Made by a program: the position numbers and the translations under genes. A DNA stretch of 64,000 nucleotides from Rapidithrix thailandica (GTDB lineage Bacteria > Bacteroidota > Bacteroidia > Cytophagales > Flammeovirgaceae), in contig NZ_JBDKWZ010000004.1 of NCBI RefSeq assembly GCF_039710355.1, forward strand, positions 310,001 to 374,000, given 5' to 3'. The notes below the pieces were generated by a model, which made no database searches, was not told where the DNA came from, and saw only the letters and a list, made by a program, of their open reading frames with translations. Positions 9,884-18,592 of this stretch are shown here, piece by piece (the first letter of the stretch is position 1; each line of letters opens with the position of its first letter).

Positions 9884-11419
9884 ATGATAAAAAAGATAGA
9901 TAAACTTATACTGAGAGCTTATATAGGGCCCTTGGTCTTAACTTTTGCAATTATTGAATTTATCTTGTTGATGCAGATGACCATCAGCAGGTTCAAAGAT
10001 TTTCTTGGCAAAGATTTAGGGTTTGACGTATTTGGGGAGTTCTTTTTTTATTTTGCATTGATTTTGGCGCCTATGGCCTTGCCCTTGGCCATCTTGTTGG
10101 CATCTTTGATGACCTTTGGAAGCTTGGGAGAGCACTCCGAGCTTTCTGCAATCAAAGGCTCCGGTATTTCCTTGTTGAGAGTATTGCGACCGGCTGCTAT
10201 TTTAACCTTTCTGATTACCTGTTTAGCCCTGTATTTCAATGACCAGATTTTACCGGTAGTGAACCTCAAAGGGTACAGTCTGTTGTACGATGTAAAACAG
10301 AAAAAACCGGCTTTGAATATTGAAGAAGGGGTGTTTTACAACGAAATTCCCGGCCGGAGCATTTATGTGAAAGAGAAAACCGGTGATGGTAGTGATTTAA
10401 GGGATGTGATGATTTACGATCATTCGAAAGGTTCCGGTAATAAAACCTTGATTACTGCGGAAGCCGGGAGAATGGAACTGGTAAACAACGAAGAGTTTCT
10501 AAAGATCAATTTATACCAAGGCCGCTCGTATGCCGAATTAAGTAATAAGGAAAAAACCTCCACTTTTACGGAAGAGTATATGCGGGATGAGTTCGATACG
10601 GTGGTGTTTATGTATAATATGGATGCCTTTAGTATGGGGAAAACGAAGGAGGAACTGTTTTTAGGGCATGGAATGATGAAGACCGCCGGTGAGTTGGTAG
10701 ATTATATCGACTCTTTAAAAACGTCCAACCAAAAATTGCATGAAAAACTGGCTGTGAGAGTGCGGAGTCAGTATTATTTTGACAAAGAAAACCCCAGACG
10801 GAAAAAGGCTCAAAAATTGGACGAGGATGAGGCTAAGAAAGCGGCAACTATAGAAGAAACCTTATTGACTTCGGAAGACTCGGCCTTGCTGACGAAGCGA
10901 TTTGCGGAACCTTATGAACTAAGCTCCGAACATATCACCCAAGCCGTTTCCCGGGTGGAAAGTGCGAACAATACCATTCGTTCGGAAGTGCAGCGAATGG
11001 ATAGCCTGGTGCGGGAAAAAGCCAAAAAAGAAATTGATTTTCACCGTATTTTTAACCGGGCCGTTGCCATTCTGGTAATGTTCCTGATCGGTGCACCGTT
11101 GGGGGCGATTATCAAAAAAGGAGGTTTGGGAGTGCCGGTATTGGTAGCGATCATCTTCTTTGTGATTTATTATATCTGTACGATTATGGGCGAAAAATTT
11201 GCCCGGGAACTTGCCATTGATACTGCTATCGGTTGTTGGGTTGGCAATGCCGTATTGAGTTGTTTTGGTTTGTTCTTCTTACGGCAAGCGAAAAACGATG
11301 CGCGATTATTCGATACCGATTTTTACAATACCATGGTTCAAAATATTAATCGTAAATTGTTAAAAAGGCCCAAAAAAGAGCAAAAGAAAGAGGAAGAAGA
11401 ATTGGTTCAGGTGCCTTAA
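9884..11419 (+). CDS. LptF/LptG-family (YjgP/YjgQ) permease
   Basis: The protein has N-terminal membrane helices (LTFAIIEFILLMQMTISRF and a helix around 50-75), a periplasmic beta-jellyroll section (about 115-260), a charged, probably coiled segment (about 270-370), and C-terminal helices (FNRAVAILVMFLIGAPLGAI onward). This is the layout of LptF/LptG, the inner-membrane half of the lipopolysaccharide export ABC machine; Bacteroidota proteins carry the extra central insertion seen here. The family arginine-rich insertion ends before the last helices. The highly charged tail (KKEQKKEEEEL) is probably cytoplasmic. Which of the two paralogues it represents cannot be decided; no lptB or second permease is adjacent. 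Confidence 0.88.
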   Translation: MIKKIDKLILRAYIGPLVLTFAIIEFILLMQMTISRFKDFLGKDLGFDVFGEFFFYFALILAPMALPLAILLASLMTFGSLGEHSELSAIKGSGISLLRVLRPAAILTFLITCLALYFNDQILPVVNLKGYSLLYDVKQKKPALNIEEGVFYNEIPGRSIYVKEKTGDGSDLRDVMIYDHSKGSGNKTLITAEAGRMELVNNEEFLKINLYQGRSYAELSNKEKTSTFTEEYMRDEFDTVVFMYNMDAFSMGKTKEELFLGHGMMKTAGELVDYIDSLKTSNQKLHEKLAVRVRSQYYFDKENPRRKKAQKLDEDEAKKAATIEETLLTSEDSALLTKRFAEPYELSSEHITQAVSRVESANNTIRSEVQRMDSLVREKAKKEIDFHRIFNRAVAILVMFLIGAPLGAIIKKGGLGVPVLVAIIFFVIYYICTIMGEKFARELAIDTAIGCWVGNAVLSCFGLFFLRQAKNDARLFDTDFYNTMVQNINRKLLKRPKKEQKKEEEELVQVP

Positions 11420-11450
11420 CAAGACATTCTTTCGAAAACAACATATCGGT

Positions 11451-11484
11451 AAGCCGGTCTTTTCAAAAAGGCCGGCTTTTCTTT
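11451..11484 (+). terminator. Intrinsic terminator after the Lpt-type permease gene
   Basis: The stem AAGCCGG (11451-11457) pairs with CCGGCTT (11472-11478), extended inward by CTTTT/AAAAG pairing, and is followed by TTTCTTTTT. Confidence 0.88.
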
Positions 11485-11704
11485 TTATCATTAAAAATGT
11501 ACCTTAAGGTATGCATTCAGAGTGCAATAGAACGACTCTGTAAATCAGGTAATTTGTTGACTATCAGTTTTGCTTATGCAACCGATATACAACCACACTT
11601 CGCTACCTTGAATGTAGCTTCTTAGACTTGCTGACGAACGTTTTAAGGAGGGATGTCGACAGGGCAAGCCTAAGGAATGTACGTAGTGATAAACGGAAAC
11701 TCCT

Positions 11705-12232
11705 ATGACTGAACTACTCTTAGAAACCGTATTTACCAACTGGATCAACCTTCTGATTTTGATAGTGGGGGTAGTCAATGCTTTGTTCTTGCGGTTTGCT
11801 TACCTCAATGTTTGGGCATTGAAAAAAGAGCTGTTTGAAGGAGAGTCGGTGATGGAGCGGTTTATCCGGGAAAAAACCGGGCAGTTGGATAATATTGATG
11901 ACAAGATCCGTCTCGATTTTGCCAAGTGGGAGCGAATGTACAAGGATGCGACCAAATGGTATTATCTCTTTTCCACCACCATCAGCATTTTTCCTCTATT
12001 GGGTATTGGCGGGACCATCCTGGGGATTGTGCCCAGTATTCTGGATTTCTCACAAGTGACTTCTTCGTTCTCTTTGGCCTTGGTTTCTACCTTATTGGGA
12101 GTGGCTTTTGCCGTGATCTTTAAGTTTTTTGAGGGATTTATCTCTGGTAATTACACCCTGGTTTCGGAGCGGATCAGCATTTTGACAGGGGACGTGACCA
12201 AGTATCTTATCGAAAAAGAAAAACTCAAATGA
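11705..12232 (+). CDS. MotA/TolQ/ExbB-type proton-channel protein
   Basis: The 175-residue protein has an N-terminal membrane helix (INLLILIVGVVNALFLRFAY), a short cytoplasmic loop (about 45-85), and two more helices. These contain the family hallmarks PLLGIGGTILGIVPSI and SLALVSTLLGVAFAVIFKF, which in TolQ/ExbB line the ion-conducting pore. It overlaps the next gene by ATGA, so the two are translationally coupled. Short TolQ-like proteins of this kind normally form a pentamer around a dimer of a TolR/ExbD protein, here the next gene. The work this motor performs is unknown; no TonB or Tol gene lies nearby. Confidence 0.8.
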   Translation: MTELLLETVFTNWINLLILIVGVVNALFLRFAYLNVWALKKELFEGESVMERFIREKTGQLDNIDDKIRLDFAKWERMYKDATKWYYLFSTTISIFPLLGIGGTILGIVPSILDFSQVTSSFSLALVSTLLGVAFAVIFKFFEGFISGNYTLVSERISILTGDVTKYLIEKEKLK

Positions 12233-13059
12233 AACTGAAAAGCCTTTTGGAGCTCACCCCGCTTGTGGATGTGTTTTTAATCCTGCTTTTTGCCTTTATG
12301 ATCAATAGCCGACAAACGACCGAGGCGCAACAAGCATCGTTGTTGGAGGCAAAACAACAGGAGGCCACCTTGATTGAAAGAGTGAGAAACCTGGAAGAGC
12401 AATTGCTCCAATACCAAAGTCATTTGGATGCTTCTCACGAACAAGTGCTGGAATACCAATGGCGTTTGGAAGAGCAGGGAAGAGTGCTGGACGAAACCCT
12501 GATAGATTTATCCGGGCGTTTGTCCGGTTTTTTTGGCCGTTTGGATTCGGTGTTACAACAGGAGGTACTTCAAGGGCAATTGTCACAGGACGACTTTGAC
12601 CGCTTTCGCAACCGAGTAGGGGCTTTGGGATTGGACCAAACCGAAAATATGATTCGAAAAATTTATCTGTTGAGTGAGTTGGAGGCCTATGCCAGTTTTA
12701 TCAATATTTATTTGGACTCTTCGAATCAAGTGATCCTGAACGACCAGGTTACAGGGGTATCATTAAGTAGCTATGATACGGAGTTGGATGATTTTGAACC
12801 GCAGGCAAAAAAACTGTATCTGGACAATTTGGAAAAACTCCTTTGGGAGCAGTATCAAACCCTGCTAAAAGGCAATCAGAAACTGGGGGATGTGGTGATG
12901 ATTACATTTGGGCATTCGGCCACCGCGATGACGGGAGTCGTAAGTCTTACCGATCAAGTACTCAATAACTTTTACCTAAAACTCAAAACTGCCGAAGGAA
13001 ATGCCAGAAAGGTATTCTATTCGAGTTTAGGGTTTTATCCAATCAAAAATCAATTATGA
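12229..13059 (+). CDS. TolR/ExbD/MotB-like membrane protein with coiled-coil periplasmic part
   Basis: The N-terminus LTPLVDVFLILLFAFMI matches the single ExbD/TolR helix, and D14 falls where the proton-carrying Asp of ExbD/TolR lies. After the helix comes a long Glu/Gln-rich coiled coil (about residues 28-85) rather than the short linker of ExbD. The domain of about 190 residues that follows ends in DVVMITFGHSATAMTGVVSLTDQVL and resembles, weakly, an ExbD-type periplasmic fold. It starts inside the stop of the TolQ-like gene and ends inside the start of the next gene (ATGA at both ends), so the three genes form a coupled operon. The family assignment rests mainly on the membrane helix and the neighbour. 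Confidence 0.68.
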   Translation: MKLKSLLELTPLVDVFLILLFAFMINSRQTTEAQQASLLEAKQQEATLIERVRNLEEQLLQYQSHLDASHEQVLEYQWRLEEQGRVLDETLIDLSGRLSGFFGRLDSVLQQEVLQGQLSQDDFDRFRNRVGALGLDQTENMIRKIYLLSELEAYASFINIYLDSSNQVILNDQVTGVSLSSYDTELDDFEPQAKKLYLDNLEKLLWEQYQTLLKGNQKLGDVVMITFGHSATAMTGVVSLTDQVLNNFYLKLKTAEGNARKVFYSSLGFYPIKNQL

Positions 13060-13658
13060 AACTGAAAAGCCTTTTAAAACTCATCTTCATACTTGTTGTG
13101 GTGATCTTGATTTTGTTTCTTTGGAAAAATCCGGGAGAACAACCGGGGACTAATGGGCAGCCAGTACCCGAAGTGAATGACCCGTCTGTCATCGGGCCCG
13201 CCATTGCCCCTGTTTATTCGGAAGATGATTCGGTAAGGCAACAGGAGACAGAAGAGAACACAAAAGATCAGGACCTGATGGATACCCTGCCTCAACGCAA
13301 ATCAGAAGGTGCCGGAGCGACTACGGATACGGTTTCATCTTTGAAGGTGCGTTCTGGAGATTCTCTCCGGCAGGTTTTGAAGGATAACCCCTTGGGCAAC
13401 GGTTTAAGCCCGGTGGGAGGGACTCCGCTTTCCGAAAGTAGTATGTATTCGATGCGGGTAAAAAAACAAGAAGGAACATTGTTATATGTGATCCATGGAA
13501 AAGAGTTGGAAAGCTTGAAGGAAGCGCTGGCCGAACTTCCCGAGGGCAAAAGTTTGATTGTACAATTTAGTGGCAACGTCACTTATGCAGAGCAAAGAGA
13601 TGTAAAACAATCATTGAAAGACGAGCAGATAGATTTTAAATTACTCAATTATCAATAA
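13056..13658 (+). CDS. Second TolR-like membrane protein lacking the channel aspartate
   Basis: The first seven residues (MKLKSLL) are encoded by the same 20 bases as those of the preceding gene. The helix that follows (LIFILVVVILILFLW) carries no Asp. A Pro/Asp/Glu-rich low-complexity linker (about 30-115) leads to a C-terminal domain of about 75 residues (VKKQEGTLLYVIHGKEL to IDFKLLNYQ) with the alternating strand-helix-strand look of the ExbD periplasmic domain. It overlaps the preceding gene by ATGA. It is plausibly a non-conducting partner of the TolR-like protein in the same motor. This is inferred from context and pattern, not from a recognised named family. Confidence 0.55.
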   Translation: MKLKSLLKLIFILVVVILILFLWKNPGEQPGTNGQPVPEVNDPSVIGPAIAPVYSEDDSVRQQETEENTKDQDLMDTLPQRKSEGAGATTDTVSSLKVRSGDSLRQVLKDNPLGNGLSPVGGTPLSESSMYSMRVKKQEGTLLYVIHGKELESLKEALAELPEGKSLIVQFSGNVTYAEQRDVKQSLKDEQIDFKLLNYQ

Positions 13659-13717
13659 AAGCCCTGATGAAGAAAAACTTCAGGCGGCTCAGGTTATCTT
13701 ACTTAACTGACGGAATT

Positions 13718-15835
13718 ATGATAAAGCGTTTACTTTGTTTATTGGGAAACTGTGTGGTACTCCTGATGTTGTTGAACAGTTGTAAAGCACAAAATAAAGA
13801 AACTATGCAAGAAGAACCTACTTATACAAACCAACTTGTGCATTCGAGTAGCCCCTATTTGCTACAACACGCACATAACCCGGTGGATTGGTATCCCTGG
13901 GGTAAAGAAGCTTTGGAGAAAGCAGAGAAAGAAGATAAGTTGTTGATTATCAGTATCGGGTATGCAGCTTGTCACTGGTGCCATGTCATGGAAAAAGAAT
14001 CCTTTGAAGATACTACCGTTGCCAAGGTGATGAATGCGCACTTTGTTTCGGTAAAAGTAGACCGGGAAGAACGTCCGGACATCGATGCGGTGTACATGGA
14101 TGTGGCTCATCTGTTGACCGGAAGTGGCGGATGGCCCCTGAATGTGATTGCCTTGCCGGATGGGAGAGCCGTATTTGCCGGAACCTATTTCCGCAAAGAA
14201 CAGTGGATGAGCCTTTTGGAACAATTGGCAAAAATTTACAAAGAAACGCCTGAAAAGGTAGTGAACGAAGCTGAAAAAATTGCTGAGGGAGTACAACGCT
14301 TGGAATTAGTGGAGGTCAGTACCGGAGAAGCAAGTTTTGCCAAAACAGACTTGGACTCGGCCGGTTTGTCCATTCTCAAAAATATAGATTTTAAAAAGGG
14401 AGGTCCGCAGCGGGCGCCTAAATTTCCCATGCCTAATGTCTATCAGTTTTTAATGCAATACCATCATTTAAGTGGAAACCGGGAAGCATTGGAAGCCGTC
14501 ACCTTGACATTGGATAAAATGGCCAAGGGCGGAATTTACGACCAGTTGGGTGGAGGCTTTGCCCGCTATTCGGTGGATGACCGTTGGCTGGTGCCACATT
14601 TCGAGAAAATGCTCTACGACAATGCCCAACTGGTGAGTTTGTATACCAATGCCTATCAATTGACCGGGAAGGAATTGTATAAGGAAGTCGTATACGAAAC
14701 GTTGGCATTTGTCGAACGGGAGTTGAGCTCTGAAGAAGGAGGCTTTTATTCCTCTTTGGATGCGGACTCGGAAGGCGAAGAGGGTAAATTTTATGTGTGG
14801 AATAAGCATGAGTTGGATTCGCTGTTAGGGGCAAAAGATGCAGCTGTTTTCTGTGAGTATTATGCAGTAGAAGAAAAAGGCAATTGGGAAGAAGGGAAGA
14901 ATATTCTGAATATTACAGAGCCTGTGGAAACCATTGCGGAGAGACACCAGCTTTCTGTGGAAGCGCTTGCAAGTTTGATAGAAGCCTGCAAACAAAAACT
15001 ACTGGCCGAAAGAGAGAAACGTATCCGCCCCGGCTTGGACGACAAAGTATTGGCCTCTTGGAATGCCTTAATGCTCAAAGGCTATTTGGATGCCTACCGG
15101 GTATTCGGAGAGAAAAAATTCTTGGAAAAAGCCCGGAAAAGTGCAGCCTTTATTGAAAAGAATTTTATCCGGGAACAGTCACGCATGGACCGGAATTACA
15201 AGAATGGAAAATCATCCATCAACGCCTTTCTGGATGATTATAGCTTTACCATTGAGGCATTTATTGCTTTTTATCAGGTGACCTTTGAAGAAGAGTGGCT
15301 GCATAAAGCTGAACGACTTATGGGCTATGTGGAAGAGCATTTTTACGATGAAAACACAAAGATGTATTTTTACACTTCCTCCCTGGACGATCCCTTGATG
15401 AAGCGTTCCAAGGAAGTTTCGGACAATGTGATTCCGGCTTCTAATTCCTCTATCGCAAAAAGTATGTTTTTTCTGGGGACCTATCTTTATAAAAATGAAT
15501 ATGTAGATAAGGCTACGGCCATGCTCAACAATATGCTGACGGAAGTGAAGCGACAAGGGGAGTTTTTCTCTAATTGGGCGGTCCTGTTGGGCTATTATAC
15601 CTACCCTCCGTATGAAGTAGCCATAGTCGGAGAAGGTTTTGAACAGTTCCGGCAAGAAATGGAAAAATACTATTTACCCAATGTGTTTTTATTGGGTGGT
15701 ATCAACGAAGGAAAGATGGAATTGCTCAGTGGCAAATTAGTGGAAGGGGAAACGTTTATTTACGTATGTAAAGACAAAGCCTGTAAACTGCCCGTAAAAA
15801 CTACGGAAAAAGCCTTGAAACAAATCGTGTATTAA
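13718..15835 (+). CDS. Thioredoxin-domain / YyaL (SSP411, DUF255) lipoprotein
   Basis: The chosen ATG at 13718 gives a lipoprotein signal (MIKRLLCLLGNCVVLLMLLN-SC); the frame stays open to 13667, but that would bury the signal. The N-terminal thioredoxin-like domain has LVHSSSPYLLQHAHNPVDWY and the redox motif CHWCHVMEKESFED. The C-terminal two thirds is an (alpha/alpha)6-barrel-like region with RAPKFPMPN, GGGFARYSVDDRWLVPHFEKM and a DDYSF motif. This is the SSP411/YyaL architecture, whose enzymatic role is poorly defined. Family members are usually about 670-700 residues, so the protein is complete. It follows the TolR-like gene by about 60 bp and may be co-transcribed with it. Confidence 0.88.
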   Translation: MIKRLLCLLGNCVVLLMLLNSCKAQNKETMQEEPTYTNQLVHSSSPYLLQHAHNPVDWYPWGKEALEKAEKEDKLLIISIGYAACHWCHVMEKESFEDTTVAKVMNAHFVSVKVDREERPDIDAVYMDVAHLLTGSGGWPLNVIALPDGRAVFAGTYFRKEQWMSLLEQLAKIYKETPEKVVNEAEKIAEGVQRLELVEVSTGEASFAKTDLDSAGLSILKNIDFKKGGPQRAPKFPMPNVYQFLMQYHHLSGNREALEAVTLTLDKMAKGGIYDQLGGGFARYSVDDRWLVPHFEKMLYDNAQLVSLYTNAYQLTGKELYKEVVYETLAFVERELSSEEGGFYSSLDADSEGEEGKFYVWNKHELDSLLGAKDAAVFCEYYAVEEKGNWEEGKNILNITEPVETIAERHQLSVEALASLIEACKQKLLAEREKRIRPGLDDKVLASWNALMLKGYLDAYRVFGEKKFLEKARKSAAFIEKNFIREQSRMDRNYKNGKSSINAFLDDYSFTIEAFIAFYQVTFEEEWLHKAERLMGYVEEHFYDENTKMYFYTSSLDDPLMKRSKEVSDNVIPASNSSIAKSMFFLGTYLYKNEYVDKATAMLNNMLTEVKRQGEFFSNWAVLLGYYTYPPYEVAIVGEGFEQFRQEMEKYYLPNVFLLGGINEGKMELLSGKLVEGETFIYVCKDKACKLPVKTTEKALKQIVY

Positions 15836-15855
15836 GAAAAGAAAACAGACTGGTA

Positions 15856-15893
15856 AAAGGGAGGCGGAAACAGACCGTACTCCCTTTGGTTTT
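15856..15893 (+). terminator. Probable terminator between convergent genes
   Basis: AAAGGGAG (15856-15863) and CTCCCTTT (15880-15887) form an 8-bp stem followed by GGTTTTAT. It lies between the end of the YyaL-like gene and the end of the convergent DUF427 gene. Confidence 0.55.
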
Positions 15894-15965
15894 ATAAATG
15901 GGGGGAAATAATAAAACAAAAACGTTCTATACTGCTATCCGGGTTTCTGTCGGGGCATCTCTTGG

Positions 15966-16244
15966 CTACTCCACTTTGACCCCTTTCCAAAACGCTATAT
16001 AATCTTTAATTGCATTGGCGGCTTCTTTCGGTTGTGGGTAATACCAGGCGGCATCCTGATTGCTTTCTCCATTGATTTCAATATTGTAATAAGAAGCTAT
16101 TCCTTTCCAGGGGCAAACAGTGGTGGTATTGCTTTGTTTAAAGAATTTTTTTTGTACGGAAGATGGAGGGAAATAATGGTTACCCTCAATCCGTATCGTG
16201 TCATCGCTTTCGGCCAGGATGTGGCCCTTCCAAATTGCTTTCAT
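15966..16244 (-). CDS. DUF427 domain protein
   Basis: The 92-residue protein is a single DUF427 domain: MKAIWKGHILAESDDTIRIE, then YFPPSSV, TTVCPWKGIASYYNI and AAWYYPQPKEAANAIKDYIAFW. The family folds as a compact beta-tent; its function is not established. It is cytoplasmic, with no signal or membrane segment. It is a single-gene unit convergent with the YyaL-like gene and divergent from lysA. Confidence 0.9.
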   Translation of the reverse strand: MKAIWKGHILAESDDTIRIEGNHYFPPSSVQKKFFKQSNTTTVCPWKGIASYYNIEINGESNQDAAWYYPQPKEAANAIKDYIAFWKGVKVE

Positions 16245-16536
16245 AAGACAAAGAGTTAAAATCTAGAAAAACCTGCCTATTTAACATCCCTGTTTTGGAA
16301 GCTGTTCAATTTTTAGAGAAATTCAACGGAATTGCGGTGTTTTCATTTTTTGTTTGTCTATCTTTTCAGACATTTGTACAATGGGTTGAAATCCTAACCC
16401 TGAAAATTATGCGATTTGGCTTTCTGGAGGCTCATAAAAAACCGGTGCAACGGCAAACTTTGAGGAGATAGAAGGTGCATTTAGGAAGTATTTTCTAAAA
16501 TAAAATTAAAGATTCACTGCTAATTATTTTCCACTC

Positions 16537-17820
16537 ATGAGATTAGTTGACGGGAAATACCAGGTTCAGGGTTTGGACCTGGTCAGTATCTGTGAGGAGT
16601 TCGGGACTCCTTTGTATGTGTATAATGCTGATAAAATTATCAGTCAGATTCAACGCTTGAAACAGGCTTTTCAAGGTACCAATATGAAGCTGAAATATGC
16701 TTGTAAGGCCTTGACAAATTTGAACATACTTAAATTAATCAAACAACAGGGAGTTGAGTTGGATGTGGTTTCTATCGAGGAGGCGCAATTGGGAATACTG
16801 GCCGGATACAAACCCGAAGAGATATTGTTCACCCCGAATGGAGTGGCCTTTGACGAAATCAAATTGGCTGTCGAATTGGGCTTGACTGTGAACATCGATA
16901 ATATTTCGATCCTGGAGCAGTTCGGGCATCATTACGGTAACTCGGTTCCATGTTGTATCCGAATCAACCCGCATATTGTAGCCGGAGGAAACTCGAAGAT
17001 TCAGGTAGGGCATATCGATTCGAAATTTGGAATTTCCGTGCACCAGTTACCTCATATTCGCAGGGTAGTGGAAGCTAATAAGATCAAAGTGATTGGCTTG
17101 CATATGCACTCCGGTTCGGATATTTTGGAAAGCGAAGTCTTTTTAAGAGCTGCCGAAGTGCTGTTTAATGCGACAGAAGGGTTTGAGGACCTGGAGTTTG
17201 TAGATTTAGGCAGTGGATTTAAAGTGGCTTACCGTGAGGGGGATATCACCACCAATATCGAGGAATTGGGGCAAGAAATGGCCGTTGCCTTTAACAATTT
17301 CTGCAAGCGGTATGGTAAAGATTTGGAGTTGTGGTTTGAACCGGGTAAATTTCTGGTAAGTGAGTCAGGGGTTTTGTTGACCAAAGCCAATGTGATTAAA
17401 CATACTCCATCCGCCGTATTTGTTGGAGTGGATTCGGGACTCAACCATTTGGTAAGACCGATGATGTACGATTCTTATCACGAAATCGTCAACCTTTCCA
17501 ACCCGGAAGGAACAAAGCGTATTTACAATGTAGTAGGATACATTTGTGAAACGGATACCTTTGGCTGTGACCGGAAGATAAATGAAGTGCGGGAAGGGGA
17601 CATCCTGGCCATGAAAAATGCCGGAGCCTATGGATACAGCATGAGTTCGAACTATAACTCAAGATTGCGTCCGCCAGAAGTATTGATTTATAACCATGAA
17701 GCAAAACTCATCCGGGAACGCGAAACACTGGATGACCTGGTACGCCACCAGGTAGATATATTTTCTACTCCTAAAACGAAAAAAGAGAAAGGGAAGAAAG
17801 AAGTAGAAAAAGTTTCTTAA
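16537..17820 (+). CDS. lysA: Diaminopimelate decarboxylase
   Basis: The enzyme is PLP-dependent and converts meso-diaminopimelate to L-lysine, the last step of lysine synthesis. It is a fold-type III decarboxylase: the N-terminal TIM barrel has LKYACKALTN, whose Lys57 should carry PLP, followed by GLHMHSGSD and FVDLGSGF. The C-terminal beta-barrel has WFEPGKFLVSESG for phosphate binding and YICETDTFG, which matches the CESxD substrate motif. The 427-residue length is typical, and the charged tail after about residue 410 is extra. It is transcribed alone, with a terminator at 17861. No riboswitch is visible in the 290 bp upstream. Confidence 0.96.
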   Translation: MRLVDGKYQVQGLDLVSICEEFGTPLYVYNADKIISQIQRLKQAFQGTNMKLKYACKALTNLNILKLIKQQGVELDVVSIEEAQLGILAGYKPEEILFTPNGVAFDEIKLAVELGLTVNIDNISILEQFGHHYGNSVPCCIRINPHIVAGGNSKIQVGHIDSKFGISVHQLPHIRRVVEANKIKVIGLHMHSGSDILESEVFLRAAEVLFNATEGFEDLEFVDLGSGFKVAYREGDITTNIEELGQEMAVAFNNFCKRYGKDLELWFEPGKFLVSESGVLLTKANVIKHTPSAVFVGVDSGLNHLVRPMMYDSYHEIVNLSNPEGTKRIYNVVGYICETDTFGCDRKINEVREGDILAMKNAGAYGYSMSSNYNSRLRPPEVLIYNHEAKLIRERETLDDLVRHQVDIFSTPKTKKEKGKKEVEKVS

Positions 17821-17860
17821 TGTATTGATTGACAATTCTATAGTTAATTTTGGTGAATAC

Positions 17861-17900
17861 AAAGCCTCCAAAGCATTTGCTGTGGAGGCTTTTGCTTTTT
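17861..17900 (+). terminator. Intrinsic terminator of lysA
   Basis: A perfect 10-bp stem (AAAGCCTCCA at 17861-17870, TGGAGGCTTT at 17883-17892) is followed by TGCTTTTTT. It may also serve the convergent gene at 17922. Confidence 0.88.
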
Positions 17901-17921
17901 TAAGTTCTCATGAAGAATTTT

Positions 17922-18467
17922 CTATGTATGGGTCTTCTTCCGGCCTGTATTATTGTATTGGGAAATTATTCCCTGTCTGTTTCCCTTTCCGGTTTGGTTA
18001 ACTTCGACCATTGATGCAATTAACTCTTTTAAGTTATCCTCATCCACTTTTATTTTTTCAATGGGAATACTCAGCGTCTGACCACCCCAACTTTCTGTCA
18101 CTTTTATGTTATTGTACCATTTGTCCAATGGAGGTGTGTAGGAAGTATCCGTTAACAGGAGTAGCGCTCTGTTTTTGTAGTCGGGATTCGGAAGGGTACC
18201 CTTGATATACTTCCAGGGAAGGGTTTCTTGCTTCATGGCCCGGACAAAAATGCCCTGTTCGTTAATAACGATTTGTGCTCTCCGGTCAAACAAGTGAAAA
18301 AGGTTAATGAGAATGCTCGGTCCGAAAACGATTAGGTTTCCCCAACCCACCCATTTCAGTGAGCTGCCGGAATTCAGAAGCCATACCCCAGCAATTAAGA
18401 AAAGGAAAGAAAATAGGATGGCTTTCCCTGCTTTCCCTGTGGATTTATATAAGTTGATTTCATTCAT
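17922..18467 (-). CDS. STM3941-like membrane protein
   Basis: The 181-residue protein has two N-terminal membrane helices (ILFSFLFLIAGVWLLN and WGNLIVFGPSILINLFHLF) and a cytoplasmic PH-like beta domain (AQIVINEQGIFVRAMKQETLPWKYI). This resembles the STM3941 family of small two-helix membrane proteins of unknown role. The last 25 residues are polar and probably disordered. It faces lysA convergently and lies downstream of yebC on the same strand, but the yebC terminator at 18498 separates them. Confidence 0.6.
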   Translation of the reverse strand: MNEINLYKSTGKAGKAILFSFLFLIAGVWLLNSGSSLKWVGWGNLIVFGPSILINLFHLFDRRAQIVINEQGIFVRAMKQETLPWKYIKGTLPNPDYKNRALLLLTDTSYTPPLDKWYNNIKVTESWGGQTLSIPIEKIKVDEDNLKELIASMVEVNQTGKGNRQGIISQYNNTGRKKTHT

Positions 18468-18497
18468 GAGCTATTAGTATGACTCATAGACACCTTG

Positions 18498-18540
18498 AAA
18501 AAAGCAGTTGGAGTATTCACCCGCAACTGCTTTTGATTTT
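18498..18540 (-). terminator. Intrinsic terminator of the YebC-family gene
   Basis: An 11-bp stem (AAAAGCAGTTG at 18500-18510, CAACTGCTTTT at 18524-18534) runs into a U-run when read on the minus strand. Confidence 0.88.
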
Positions 18541-18592
18541 CTTGTATATCCAGGAGGTAACCCCGTACCGGATAGGCTATGTGCTGAACGAA

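Noticed and set aside
11705..13658. The TolQ/TolR-like operon as a Zorya defence module.
   Set aside because: ZorA is much longer with a coiled tail, and ZorB has an OmpA-like domain; there is no ZorC/D/E helicase or nuclease nearby.
16261..16536. Possible lysine riboswitch upstream of lysA.
   Set aside because: No recognisable conserved core or closing stem was found; the region only contains scattered T-rich tracts.
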